From NCBI RefSeq assembly GCF_900182735.1, contig NZ_FXTU01000001.1, positions 124,001 to 188,000 of the forward strand: DNA of 64,000 bases. Reading direction: 5' to 3'. This document shows, one piece after another, positions 32,900-40,902 of the stretch (position 1 is its first letter; each line of letters opens with the position of its first letter). The stretch is from Laceyella tengchongensis (GTDB lineage: Bacteria; Bacillota; Bacilli; Thermoactinomycetales; Thermoactinomycetaceae). A program made the translations under genes and the position numbers. A model generated the notes under the pieces. That model saw only the letters and a list, made by a program, of their open reading frames with translations, was not told the origin of the DNA and ran no database searches.

Positions 32900-34537
32900 G
32901 TGAGCAATAAAAACATGCATATCCTTCTTTCCATCCTAGTTGTGGTAGGAATGATATTTGCTTATGTGTATGAAGGAAATAAATATAACCCCAAGGTGTT
33001 TGAACAAACGATCCCCGCTAAAAAAAATTATAAGTATGGCGTCGCCGCTGCCCATCCTGAAGCGGTGAATGTGGGGATGAAAGTGCTTGAACAAGGGGGT
33101 AACGCCGTTGACGCTGCCATCGCCGTCGGCTACGCGTTGGGCGTGGTGGAGCCGTTTGGTTCCGGCATCGGCGGGGGCGGCACGATGTTGATTCATCCGT
33201 ACAGCAAGAAACAGAAGCCGATCGTGATCGATTACCGGGAAACCGCCCCGTTCACCGGGTTGATTCCTGCTAATGGTGTAGGCGTGCCCGGGTTTGTCAA
33301 AGGGATGGAGCTGGCGCATAAAGAGTACGGGTCGATGCCGATGGATCGCTTGATCCAGCCTTCCGTCGAACTGGCTGAACGCGGGTTTGAGGTGACGGCG
33401 TTGTTAAGCGGTCGGTTGCGGGATGCCCAATTTCGCATGAATGTGAAACAGATGCCCCACTTTTATCCGGACGGCAAACCGATTCAACCTAAGCAATTGT
33501 TGCAACAAAAAGAGTTAGCTGCGACATTAAAAGCGATTCAAACAAACGGTGCCAATGCTTTTTACAGCGGCATTATCGCCAAGGATATTGAACTAGCGTC
33601 GAAGGGTGTCAAGGCAAGTGACTTAAAACGTTACCAAGCGACCAAAAAAGAACCGTTGAAAGTGAAGTATAATGATTTTGAAATGGTGACAACCCCACCG
33701 CCGAGCGGAGGGCTGATGTTGGCGGAATCCCTGTTCATCGCCGATCAGATCAATGTCGAAAAGACCAAAGACCTGTCAGCTGATTTTATCCATTTGCTCG
33801 GTGAAACGGAAAAGCGCGTACAAGGGGCGCGCATGAGAAACATTGGTGATCCCAATTTTATCAATGTCCCGGTGGAAGATATGTTGAGCAAAGATTATAT
33901 TAAACGCTTGTCCTCCGACATCAACAATGAACGCATCTCCCTCCAATACAAACAAGTGGTCGACTCGATGGCTGATAAAGAGGATCATGACAACACGACC
34001 CATTTTGTGGTTGTTGATAAAAAAGGGATGATGGTCTCGGTCACCAATACGCTTAGTAACTTCTTCGGTTCGGGTATTTATGTGGACGGCTTTTTCCTTA
34101 ACAATCAGCTGAAAAACTTCAGTATCCTGTCAGGTTCGCCCAACCGGGCTCAATTGGGCAAAAAGCCGATCAGTTATACGGCGCCGACCATCTTCACCAA
34201 GAACGATCGGCCAGTGCTGGGGATCGGTAGCGCCGGGGGGAGAAGAATCACACCGGTATTGACGGAAGTGATTTTGCGGCTGTTAGAGTATGATATGCCG
34301 ATGCAAACGGCAATCAACCAACCGCGTTTCATCGTTGAAGGAAACGTCATCTATGTGGAGAGAGCCTTGCCGCCGGAAGTAGAGACGGAATTGAAACGAA
34401 AAGGGTACACGATCGTGTTGAAACCGGCTAGCCTGTTCTACGGCGGCGTGCAGGGGATTCGGGTGAACCGGAGTCAAAACACGATCGAAGGAGGATTTGA
34501 TAGCCGGCGTGATGGAGCGTTCCGCTTCTCAGACTAA
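32900..34537 (+). CDS. ggt: Membrane-anchored gamma-glutamyltransferase (CapD/PgsD-like)
   Basis: A 545-residue Ntn-hydrolase of the gamma-glutamyltranspeptidase family. It has a single N-terminal anchor (about residues 6-25), the early PFGSGIGGGGTMLI loop and the autocatalytic site HDNTTHF with the nucleophilic Thr, followed by the conserved GSAGGRRI. Location in a pgs operon suggests it trims poly-gamma-glutamate or attaches it to peptidoglycan, as CapD does, rather than acting on glutathione. GTG 32900 after AAGGGAG is preferred over the ATG at 32864. Confidence 0.92.
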   Translation: MSNKNMHILLSILVVVGMIFAYVYEGNKYNPKVFEQTIPAKKNYKYGVAAAHPEAVNVGMKVLEQGGNAVDAAIAVGYALGVVEPFGSGIGGGGTMLIHPYSKKQKPIVIDYRETAPFTGLIPANGVGVPGFVKGMELAHKEYGSMPMDRLIQPSVELAERGFEVTALLSGRLRDAQFRMNVKQMPHFYPDGKPIQPKQLLQQKELAATLKAIQTNGANAFYSGIIAKDIELASKGVKASDLKRYQATKKEPLKVKYNDFEMVTTPPPSGGLMLAESLFIADQINVEKTKDLSADFIHLLGETEKRVQGARMRNIGDPNFINVPVEDMLSKDYIKRLSSDINNERISLQYKQVVDSMADKEDHDNTTHFVVVDKKGMMVSVTNTLSNFFGSGIYVDGFFLNNQLKNFSILSGSPNRAQLGKKPISYTAPTIFTKNDRPVLGIGSAGGRRITPVLTEVILRLLEYDMPMQTAINQPRFIVEGNVIYVERALPPEVETELKRKGYTIVLKPASLFYGGVQGIRVNRSQNTIEGGFDSRRDGAFRFSD

Positions 34538-34564
34538 TGGATTTTTGTGGAGGCATGACGGAAG

Positions 34565-35185
34565 ATGAAACGGTTAATCAGCATTCTCACCCCATTTCTT
34601 GTGATTGGGTTCATCATGTACATTTTGATTGATTTTCGGCGGGTCGAGGTGCTAAGTGCAGAAGAGAAACAGGCGATTGATCGCTATCGACAAGAGTTGG
34701 TTAAAGGAACGCTACTTAACAAGAATCAAAATGACGGGGTTTTTTTAAAGCAAGATTTTGACCAAATCGCTACATCGCTGGAATTGTTGCATGAACACTC
34801 CCATTATCATGTCTTCGGTCCGGAATGGGGGGAAAGATTGGCCAACCCCGCTCGTGAATTCAACAAGATCCAAGCGATTCTCAACAAGCCGATGTATAAA
34901 GGGGACACCGCGCACCAAGCATTTTTACAATCATTGCAGGCTGATCTGACGGAGTCGCGCAAGCACATCGGCAAGCGGTTGGGGCATGACATCTTGGATG
35001 ACTTGGCGACGTTGGTATTCACGAACGAGATTACTGAAGAGCGACAATGGAGCAATGCAAAGACAATTCAGGTGATGAAGGATCTTGGTGTGAAACTGAT
35101 TAAGGAAGACGCGAAGTCCGGAGTGACCCCTCCTGGCCAGCAGCCTGCCAAGGCGCCGGCTGGCACACAATCGAACCAGCCGTAA
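34565..35185 (+). CDS. Unknown protein of the poly-gamma-glutamate cluster
   Basis: A 206-residue protein I do not recognise. It has an N-terminal membrane anchor (about residues 6-24), then a helical, charged outer or cytoplasmic region (EEKQAIDRYRQEL, residues 36-48; HEHSHYHVFGPEWGERL about 80-96), and a low-complexity Pro/Ala/Gln tail. The position as last gene of pgsBCA-ggt, 27 bp after ggt, suggests a role in polymer export, anchoring or release. It is much longer than the small CapE/PgsE proteins and is not an obvious homologue of them. Confidence 0.75.
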   Translation: MKRLISILTPFLVIGFIMYILIDFRRVEVLSAEEKQAIDRYRQELVKGTLLNKNQNDGVFLKQDFDQIATSLELLHEHSHYHVFGPEWGERLANPAREFNKIQAILNKPMYKGDTAHQAFLQSLQADLTESRKHIGKRLGHDILDDLATLVFTNEITEERQWSNAKTIQVMKDLGVKLIKEDAKSGVTPPGQQPAKAPAGTQSNQP

Positions 35186-35226
35186 CAAGAAGCTCTCGGG
35201 TACTAAGTACTCGGGAGCTTCTTGTT
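35184..35226 (+). terminator. Terminator of the pgs cluster
   Basis: Outer arms AACAAGAAGCTC / GAGCTTCTTGTT around an inner near-palindrome (GGGTACTAAGTACTC). It ends the five-gene cluster. Confidence 0.7.
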
Positions 35227-35318
35227 ATCTGCCCTTTCACGCGAGATTGTTGGGAAAGCGAAGGAAGACGTGTATAATGTTTTATATGTAGTGAAGCATA
35301 TTATTGGAGTGAAGATAG

Positions 35319-35558
35319 ATGATTCCTTTAGTGGAGTTTTGTGTAAACAACCTCACGCCGGAAGTGCTGGAAGTGAAGAATAAATTGGAGCAAGACCCAG
35401 GCATCGATGTGCTAGAATACGGTTGTTTGGGGAATTGCGGCATTTGCGCGCAAGGGCCTTATGCCTTGGTGAATGGGGAAGTGGTTGCGGCTGGGACGGG
35501 AGATGACCTGTACCGTAAGATCAAAGAAGCCATCGATGAAATGGAAGTACGTTATTAA
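35319..35558 (+). CDS. yuzB: YuzB family protein (DUF1450)
   Basis: A 79-residue protein almost matching B. subtilis YuzB: PLVEFCVNNL, LEYGCLGNCGICAQGPYALVNGEVV and DLYRKIKEAI. The CX3CX2C cysteines probably bind metal or an Fe-S cluster. The function is unknown. A second, more distant copy is at 16608. The ATG at 35319 follows GGAGTGAAG, and a terminator follows. Confidence 0.92.
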   Translation: MIPLVEFCVNNLTPEVLEVKNKLEQDPGIDVLEYGCLGNCGICAQGPYALVNGEVVAAGTGDDLYRKIKEAIDEMEVRY

Positions 35559-35570
35559 ACGCAAAAGCGC

Positions 35571-35607
35571 AAAAGGGCACGGAGTTTAAACGCTCCGTGC
35601 CCTTTTT
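35571..35607. terminator. Terminator between yuzB and mqnE
   Basis: 14-bp arms AAAAGGGCACGGAG / CTCCGTGCCCTTTT with T run, convergent genes on both sides. Confidence 0.9.
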
Positions 35608-35610
35608 GCG

Positions 35611-36714
35611 TCATTCATAGACTTTGATTTCATTGTAGAACGTATCGCGTTCCACGGCGGTGCGATTTGCTCCTTGGATGAGCCAGACGAGTTCATCGCG
35701 GGTAAGCGCTTGTTGTGTCAGTGCCCCCGCCGCATGGCTGATGCGTTCTTCTACCAGCGTGCCGTGCAAATCGGAAGAGCCGAAATGCATTGCCAACTGA
35801 GCCAATTGGGTGCCGATGTTGATGAAGTACGCTTTGATATGCGGGAAGTTGTCCAGCATCAAACGGCTGATGGCGATAGTGCGCATGTCGTCCATGGCGG
35901 AAGTGCGCCGCTTGATCGATGCGTTTACACTGCGAGGTTGCATGGCCAACGGAATAAAGACCATAAATCCGCCGGTCTGATCTTGCAGTTCCCGGACGCG
36001 CAGCATGTGAATCAGGCGCTCCTCCAAGGTTTCAATCGAGCCGTACAGCATCGTGGCGTGGGTTTTCAACCCCAAGCGGTGGGCGATACCGTGGATTTCC
36101 AGCCATTGGTCGGTGCTGGCTTTGTCCGGGCTCATTTTGAGCCGATAGCGCTCAGTCAAGATTTCGGCGCCGCCTCCCGGCATGGTGTCCAATCCGGCAT
36201 CGATCAACTCTTTGAGCACATCTTCGTAAGAGCGGCCAGTCAGACGTGAGAAAAACTCGATTTCGGCAGAGGTGTATGCTTTGATCGTGACATGAGGATA
36301 GTGTTTTTTCAAAATGGAGATGGTTTCCAAGTAATAGTCAAACGGAACGGTGTGATTGTGACCGCCGACAATATGGAATTCGCGAATCCCTTGTGAGTAG
36401 CGGGTGCCTACGTATTCCAAGATTTCATCAGCAGACATGGTGTAGGCGCCCTCAGCGCCGGGATCGCGCCGAAAGCCGCAAAATGCACATTTGGCTTCGC
36501 AGACATTGGTTGGGTTGATGTACATATTTTGAATAAAGTACACTTTGTCGCCATTCCGTTTTAAATTCACTTCATTAGCCAATTGGCCGATGGTGAGCAA
36601 ATCGGGGGATTGGTACAGTGTCAACCCGTCTTCGAGGGTCAGGCGCTCTCCATGCTGTACCTTTTCCACGATGGGAATCAAGTTTTTGTCCGTAGGGGTG
36701 ATCATGAGTGACAT
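35611..36714 (-). CDS. mqnE: Aminodeoxyfutalosine synthase MqnE
   Basis: A 367-residue radical-SAM enzyme of the futalosine route to menaquinone. The cluster motif is CEAKCAFCGF (about residues 74-83), and FHIVGGHNH, TMPGGGAEI and FIPLAMQPRS are typical of the MqnE group, close to CofH/MqnC. It joins chorismate-derived 3-enolpyruvyl benzoate to SAM-derived adenosyl. B. subtilis makes menaquinone by the other (Men) pathway, so this marks a different lineage. No other mqn gene is nearby. The ATG follows GGAGGACATTGC. Confidence 0.92.
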   Translation of the reverse strand: MSLMITPTDKNLIPIVEKVQHGERLTLEDGLTLYQSPDLLTIGQLANEVNLKRNGDKVYFIQNMYINPTNVCEAKCAFCGFRRDPGAEGAYTMSADEILEYVGTRYSQGIREFHIVGGHNHTVPFDYYLETISILKKHYPHVTIKAYTSAEIEFFSRLTGRSYEDVLKELIDAGLDTMPGGGAEILTERYRLKMSPDKASTDQWLEIHGIAHRLGLKTHATMLYGSIETLEERLIHMLRVRELQDQTGGFMVFIPLAMQPRSVNASIKRRTSAMDDMRTIAISRLMLDNFPHIKAYFINIGTQLAQLAMHFGSSDLHGTLVEERISHAAGALTQQALTRDELVWLIQGANRTAVERDTFYNEIKVYE

Positions 36715-37371
36715 GCAATGTCCTCCTTCCGAAACCGCATCTTTTTGATTTAAGTTTTTATTGTTCCATTCAATCAGGATGATTCCACCTTATCATATCG
36801 ACATATGGAAGGCATGCTGCTATCGCGTTCTATGCGACTTTTTTGCACGGGCGTCTGTCTAGCGCATGTCATGAGCCGAAATGCAACCGAAATGGGCAAC
36901 CCTCAGCTGTGAAAAATTGCACATGAATGCGTAAAGCTTCACATGCGCTTGGCAACTCCCGTCCCCTTTATTTCGATTGCCTAAATAATTGATTGCAATT
37001 TCCCCATTCATTCTAACACAAAGACTTTGTGCTGAAAATAAGCGGAAGAAATCGGTCATCATGTCGAAATTCCACTCATTTGATTGTCGAGCATGCCAGT
37101 TTGTGGATGAGAGTAGAAGCAAGGGATGGGGTGCGCAAGCCCCTGACCGCGACAAAGAGCGATTAAATGTTGACATTTTTTTACAAATTGGTAAAAATAC
37201 CGTTTTGCCCTGTCGGTCTCCTTGACAACATGTTGTCTAAATGGTAAGTTTAATCAAACAATTTGTAAAATGAACATCTAATGTTCTGCTTTTTGTCAGT
37301 CGCTATAAAAGAGAAATTGTTTTTTCGAGGTTAGAGAGGGTTGGGTCAGATTAAGGGGAGGAGGGCTTAGC
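36715..37371. other. Long intergenic region upstream of spo0E
   Basis: 657 bp without a supported gene. It holds a perfect Spo0A-type box TGTCGAA at 37062-37068 with a near copy TGTCGAG at 37085-37091, a TTGACA near 37170, and the palindrome-bearing promoter at 37222-37250. The left part (36750-36990) shows nothing I can assign. Confidence 0.4.
37222..37250 (+). promoter_or_regulatory. Promoter overlapped by a 14-bp palindromic operator
   Basis: TTGACA (37222-37227) and TAAGTT (37245-37250), spacer 17 bp. The perfect palindrome GACAACATGTTGTC (37224-37237) overlaps the -35 box, as expected for a repressor site. It lies about 120 bp before the spo0E start. Confidence 0.65.
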
Positions 37372-37614
37372 GTGGAGTTTTGTGGTTCGCTCGCTGAGCG
37401 CATGGAATGTGTCCGTAAGCGGATGGAAAAGGCTGCGCTAGACTTGGGATTGGGACATCCGCAGGTGTATCAACTCAGTCAAGAATTGGATCACCTGCAC
37501 AATATGTGGGAAAAGTCGTGTTCCGGTCGAAAAAGGGAGAATGTGTACCATATTCGGTCAAGTATGGTGCAATCCAAAGAAGCGAACGAGCATATAAGAT
37601 ATAAGGTCATGTAG
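37372..37614 (+). CDS. Spo0E-family aspartyl-phosphate phosphatase
   Basis: An 80-residue two-helix protein of the Spo0E/YisI family. The active-site signature SQELDHL (about residues 38-44) is intact. These phosphatases dephosphorylate Spo0A~P and so delay sporulation. The start is GTG at 37372, after GGGGAGGAGGG. It has its own promoter with a palindromic operator and lies alone. The genus cannot be judged, but the protein shows the organism sporulates through Spo0A. Confidence 0.88.
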   Translation: MEFCGSLAERMECVRKRMEKAALDLGLGHPQVYQLSQELDHLHNMWEKSCSGRKRENVYHIRSSMVQSKEANEHIRYKVM

Positions 37615-37680
37615 CGAGTCGCTTGGTTGTGCGTCGGGGTGATTCCTTAGTATACTGGTATCAGAAGGAGGGGACACCCG

Positions 37681-38037
37681 ATGATTACGTTGACTGAGCA
37701 AGCCGCTTTCAAGGTAAAAGAGATGATGCAAGATCAAGAGAACCCTGAATCCCTGTTTCTGCGCGTAAGTGTGCAACATGGCGGATGTAGCGGATTTTCT
37801 TACGGGCTGGGGTTTGATGAAGATAAACAAGACGGTGATGCGTTGCTGGAACAGCATGGGGTGCGTATACTGGTCGACAAAGACAGCCAACCCTTGCTGA
37901 AGGGCACCGTGATTGATTACAAAGAATCCATGATCGGAGGCGGGTTTAGCATTGACAATCCCAATGCTACCGCCACCTGTGGCTGCGGCTCTTCATTCCG
38001 TACTGCGACCGATGCAGGTAAACCGAGTGATTGCTGA
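37681..38037 (+). CDS. yutM: A-type Fe-S assembly protein (IscA/ErpA family, YutM-like)
   Basis: A 118-residue HesB/IscA-like protein. The three cluster cysteines are present: GGCSGFSYGL and the C-terminal TCGCGSSF. A-type carriers receive clusters and pass them to apo-enzymes. B. subtilis yutM lies in the same gene neighbourhood (yuzB, yumC). The ATG follows AGAAGGAGGGG. It functions alongside YutI and probably under the SufR-like regulator, though the latter is a guess. Confidence 0.92.
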   Translation: MITLTEQAAFKVKEMMQDQENPESLFLRVSVQHGGCSGFSYGLGFDEDKQDGDALLEQHGVRILVDKDSQPLLKGTVIDYKESMIGGGFSIDNPNATATCGCGSSFRTATDAGKPSDC

Positions 38038-38078
38038 CGGCAGTTGTGAGGATCGCATAAGAATAACGCTGTAACCAT

Positions 38079-38128
38079 GGGCTCGCCCCCATCTGCTTCG
38101 CAAAGCTGCGACGCGGTGGGGGCGGGCT
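38079..38128 (+). terminator. GC-rich hairpin after yutM
   Basis: A long GC-rich imperfect inverted repeat (GCCCCCA / TGGGGGC core) ending in GGGCTTC. The T run is weak, so termination efficiency is uncertain. Confidence 0.55.
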
Positions 38129-38272
38129 TCATTCATGTGTAAAGCCAGCTTTACTGCATGCAGGGTTGTTTTCCCAGGGCAGGTGTCATGGCGCGGTCAC
38201 TTTTTGCGGGTAAAACGACCGCCTTTCGCTGGTATCATGATGGATATCACTTTGCAAAAAGGGGAGAGAAGG

Positions 38273-38947
38273 ATGCGACTGTTTGAGCGGTTTGGCAAAC
38301 AGGGCAGGGATGCGGTGGATGAGCTGCAAGAGGTCTATGAGGAAATGGTACAGTTACATAACCGGCTGGAAGCTTGTGAACGCGAATGGGCTCGGCTACG
38401 GGATGTGGATGAGCAGTTGCGGGAAGCTGAGTTTGTAAGGCATTCGGCCAAAGCAGTTTCGGACAAACTGAATGAAGTCTACCGGGATGTGCAACTGATC
38501 AGTGAAGCGATCCGGACAGATGACAGGGAAACGAGACGGTTTGTCGTGCAACAAGTTCACCAAATGGAATCGTTGGCCAATCAGACGATTGTCGAATCAA
38601 AGGAAGCTCTTGCAACCGAAGTGGCCGCATTGAAAGCGGAGTTGCAGAAGTGGATCGATGAGACGCAAGCTGAGTGGAGGGCGGGGGTGGAAGCGGAATG
38701 GCAAGAACGCATGAGCCGCCTGGAAGAAAAACAGAACCAACTCGAGTCGACGATGCAATCGTTGCAAGATCAACTTCGCGAGCAACAGAAAAAGGAACAA
38801 GCGCTGGACGATTTGGCTACGAAGTTAGCGCAAAAAGAAGAGGACTGGGAAAACAGGTTGAAGCGAAGAGGGCGTTTGGTGATGATCGCCATACTGGTCT
38901 GCTTCGCCCTATCGGTATGGTCATTGTATGCGTCGTTAATTGCCTAA
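38273..38947 (+). CDS. Coiled-coil tail-anchored membrane protein
   Basis: A 224-residue protein of unknown family. Almost the whole soluble part (residues 10-195) is a charged heptad-rich coiled coil. A single C-terminal membrane helix (MIAILVCFALSVWSLYASL, about 203-221) would anchor it. The ATG at 38273 follows GGGGAGAGAAGG; the longer reading from 38135 contains a GC-rich hairpin and is rejected. It might act as a structural or division-related spacer, but no motif supports a specific role. Confidence 0.72.
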   Translation: MRLFERFGKQGRDAVDELQEVYEEMVQLHNRLEACEREWARLRDVDEQLREAEFVRHSAKAVSDKLNEVYRDVQLISEAIRTDDRETRRFVVQQVHQMESLANQTIVESKEALATEVAALKAELQKWIDETQAEWRAGVEAEWQERMSRLEEKQNQLESTMQSLQDQLREQQKKEQALDDLATKLAQKEEDWENRLKRRGRLVMIAILVCFALSVWSLYASLIA

Positions 38948-38963
38948 AGGTGGAATAAAGCCC

Positions 38964-39000
38964 ACGGCGGTGATCATGGCAATGTTCCGCCGTTTTTTTA
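38964..39000 (+). terminator. Terminator of the coiled-coil protein gene
   Basis: ACGGCGG / CCGCCGT arms (38964-38970 and 38987-38993) followed by seven T. Confidence 0.8.
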
Positions 39001-39013
39001 TTTGCTTCACTCT

Positions 39014-39136
39014 TTAGTGTGTGTCTGATGAAAAAGCAAACGGCAGAAAAACCATTTTCCATGCGTTTCACGCGTCAATAGAGAAGAGGTTTTTTCCGCC
39101 GCTACTTCACACTTACTTGATGCCAGACATGGCTAG
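39014..39136 (+). mobile_element. MITE copy 4 (123 bp) supplying a stop codon
   Basis: It starts TTAG-TGTGTGTCTGATGAA and ends TTGATGCCAGACATGGCTAG, matching the ends of the other elements. The interior CGGCAGAAAAACCATTTTC, GAGAAGAGGTTTTTTCCGCCGCT and ACTTGATGCCAGACA blocks align with copies 1 and 2. The right CTAG gives the TAG stop of the minus-strand zinc-ribbon gene, whose last codons therefore meet the element. Confidence 0.75.
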
Positions 39137-39396
39137 TACTTCTGTTCTTGAATGAGTTGGACTCCTTCATAACCGCAATGTCGGCAAGTGGTATAGTGTG
39201 GGCACTGATGGGTGCGGGCATCGATGAGCCCATCAGTCAGTTTGGCGTCGTCGATGGGACGATATGGGCTGTAATCCCCAAATAGATCCATGTATCGGCC
39301 GTTGTCCACTAGTGGTTGCCCACAGGTGGGGCATGAGGCGGCAAAAGGGCTGAATCCGTTGCAAACGGGACAAGACAATGTCGACTTGGGATGCAT
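39133..39396 (-). CDS. Small zinc-ribbon protein
   Basis: An 87-residue protein with two CX2C knuckles (CPVC, CPTC) in the N-terminal 25 residues and a CPHYTTCRHC pair near the C terminus. The middle (LFGDYSPYRPIDD) is acidic. I do not recognise the family beyond the zinc-ribbon. The start ATG at 39396 is preceded by AAAGGAGGATGACC. The natural stop may have been changed by the MITE insertion at 39133-39136; the present protein ends exactly at the element, so the C terminus could be shortened. Confidence 0.7.
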   Translation of the reverse strand: MHPKSTLSCPVCNGFSPFAASCPTCGQPLVDNGRYMDLFGDYSPYRPIDDAKLTDGLIDARTHQCPHYTTCRHCGYEGVQLIQEQKY

Positions 39397-39584
39397 GGTC
39401 ATCCTCCTTTGCCATTTAATTTGCCTCTAGGTGGGAAAAACATGCAACTTGTGGCCAAACGGGCGAGACGGGCTCAAATAAGTGTTTTCGGAAAGAATAT
39501 GGATGCGGATGCACTTCCCCGTATCCCGCATCAGCGACCACGGAACATTACGCACAAAAGTCTGTTCTTGACAGTGATAAAGCG

Positions 39585-39616
39585 CAAAACTCCCGCTGGC
39601 GCGCGGGAGTTTTGTT
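39585..39616 (-). terminator. Terminator of yumC
   Basis: 11-bp arms AAAACTCCCGC / GCGGGAGTTTT (39586-39596 and 39603-39613), directly beyond the yumC stop on the minus strand. Confidence 0.85.
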
Positions 39617-40616
39617 ATAATTTCAAGTTGGAGCTATGGCCGGGTTGTAGTCTTGCTTCGGGGTCTAAGTATTGTTTGGCGTTGTTTACGGCGGTGGGCG
39701 CTTCACCAAAGCCCACGGCAATCAATTTCACTTTGCCAGGATAGGTGGCGATGTCACCGGCGGCATAGATGCCCGGGATGTTGGTCTCCATGCGGGAGTT
39801 GACTTTGATAGCACCGTTTTCGATTTCCAAGCCCCACTGCGCAATCGGCCCCAGGGAAGAGACAAATCCGTAGCTTACGATTAACGCATCCGTCTCCAAT
39901 GTTTCGGTCACCCCGTTCTTTTTGTCGACCAGAGTGACACGCTCAATGCGGTCATCCCCGTGCAGGGCTTCGATTTCACGCGGGGTGATGACGCGGATGC
40001 TGGAGTTTCTCATCTGTTCCACACTGTGCTCGTGGGCACGGAATTTGTCGCGACGATGCACCACGGTGACGCTGTTGGCGATTGGTTCCAGCATGAGGGC
40101 CCAGTCTACTGCGGAATCACCGCCCCCTGCAATCAAGACGTTTTTACCGGCGAATTGCTGCTTGTCTTTGACAAAATAGAAGAGGTTAGCGTTTTCAAAT
40201 CGTTCGGACCCGGCTAACCCTAGTTTGCGGGGCTCAAAAGCGCCGCAACCCGCGGTGATGATCACAGACTTGGCGCGGTGAATTTGTTTGTGCGTGACAA
40301 TCTCAAACAAGCGTTCCTCTTTTTTATTTACTTCCAACACTTTCTCATCTAAGCAATAAATAGGATTGAAGTGTTTGGCCTGCTCAACCAGATTGTTGAC
40401 CAATTCTTGGGCCATCACGCGGGGAAAGCCTGCTACGTCATAAATGTATTTTTCGGGATACAGTGCGGAGAGCTGGCCGCCCACTTGGGGCATGCTCTCA
40501 ATCACTTTGACCGAAGCGTGGCGCATTCCGGCGTAAAATGCCGCAAACAAACCCGCGGGACCGGCTCCGATAATAGCGATATCAGTCACCTGCGCATCCA
40601 TGTGTGGTTGTGTCAT
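39615..40616 (-). CDS. yumC: Ferredoxin/flavodoxin-NADP+ reductase, thioredoxin reductase-like type
   Basis: A 333-residue flavoprotein. FAD motif GAGPAGLFAAFYAG near residue 17, NADPH motif AGGGDSAVDWAL near 160, and a C-terminal GDIATYPGKVKLIAVGFGEAPTAVNN. It lacks the redox CXXC of thioredoxin reductase, which is the mark of the TrxR-like ferredoxin-NADP reductase YumC of Bacillales. It would supply electrons to ferredoxins. The ATG follows GGAGGTGTTCAC. It is divergent from the NDH-2 gene 290 bp upstream. Confidence 0.94.
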   Translation of the reverse strand: MTQPHMDAQVTDIAIIGAGPAGLFAAFYAGMRHASVKVIESMPQVGGQLSALYPEKYIYDVAGFPRVMAQELVNNLVEQAKHFNPIYCLDEKVLEVNKKEERLFEIVTHKQIHRAKSVIITAGCGAFEPRKLGLAGSERFENANLFYFVKDKQQFAGKNVLIAGGGDSAVDWALMLEPIANSVTVVHRRDKFRAHEHSVEQMRNSSIRVITPREIEALHGDDRIERVTLVDKKNGVTETLETDALIVSYGFVSSLGPIAQWGLEIENGAIKVNSRMETNIPGIYAAGDIATYPGKVKLIAVGFGEAPTAVNNAKQYLDPEARLQPGHSSNLKL

Positions 40617-40902
40617 GTGAACACCTCCGCAATATTCTTAATATGGCAATTAAATCTCTATGCGTTTCTATATATAATACCTTAAACCAAAAGAAGGGGA
40701 CTATACGAATTGATAAAAAATTACCAAGCCAGATACACAGAGGATAATGGTGAGGGTTGTGTGACAGAATGAAAACAAAAAGCTCTTGCCAAAAGAACGT
40801 GAAAATCATATCATAAACAATGGCATGATTCAATAAGGACGATAAGGTAAGACTTCCCCAGTTTGTGAGGAATTAATCATAACAAGTAGATGGATGTGAT
40901 CA
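40617..40902. other. Divergent promoter region between yumC and the NDH-2 gene
   Basis: AT-rich, no supported gene. It probably carries promoters in both directions. I see no strong -35/-10 pair and no known operator. Confidence 0.35.

Noticed and set aside
36859..37176. 105-codon minus-strand frame before spo0E
   Set aside because: No ribosome binding site, low-complexity Ser/Cys composition, and overlap with Spo0A-like boxes and promoters.
38135..38272. N-terminal extension of the coiled-coil protein
   Set aside because: The added residues lie across the GC-rich hairpin after yutM and a clear ribosome binding site precedes the internal ATG at 38273.
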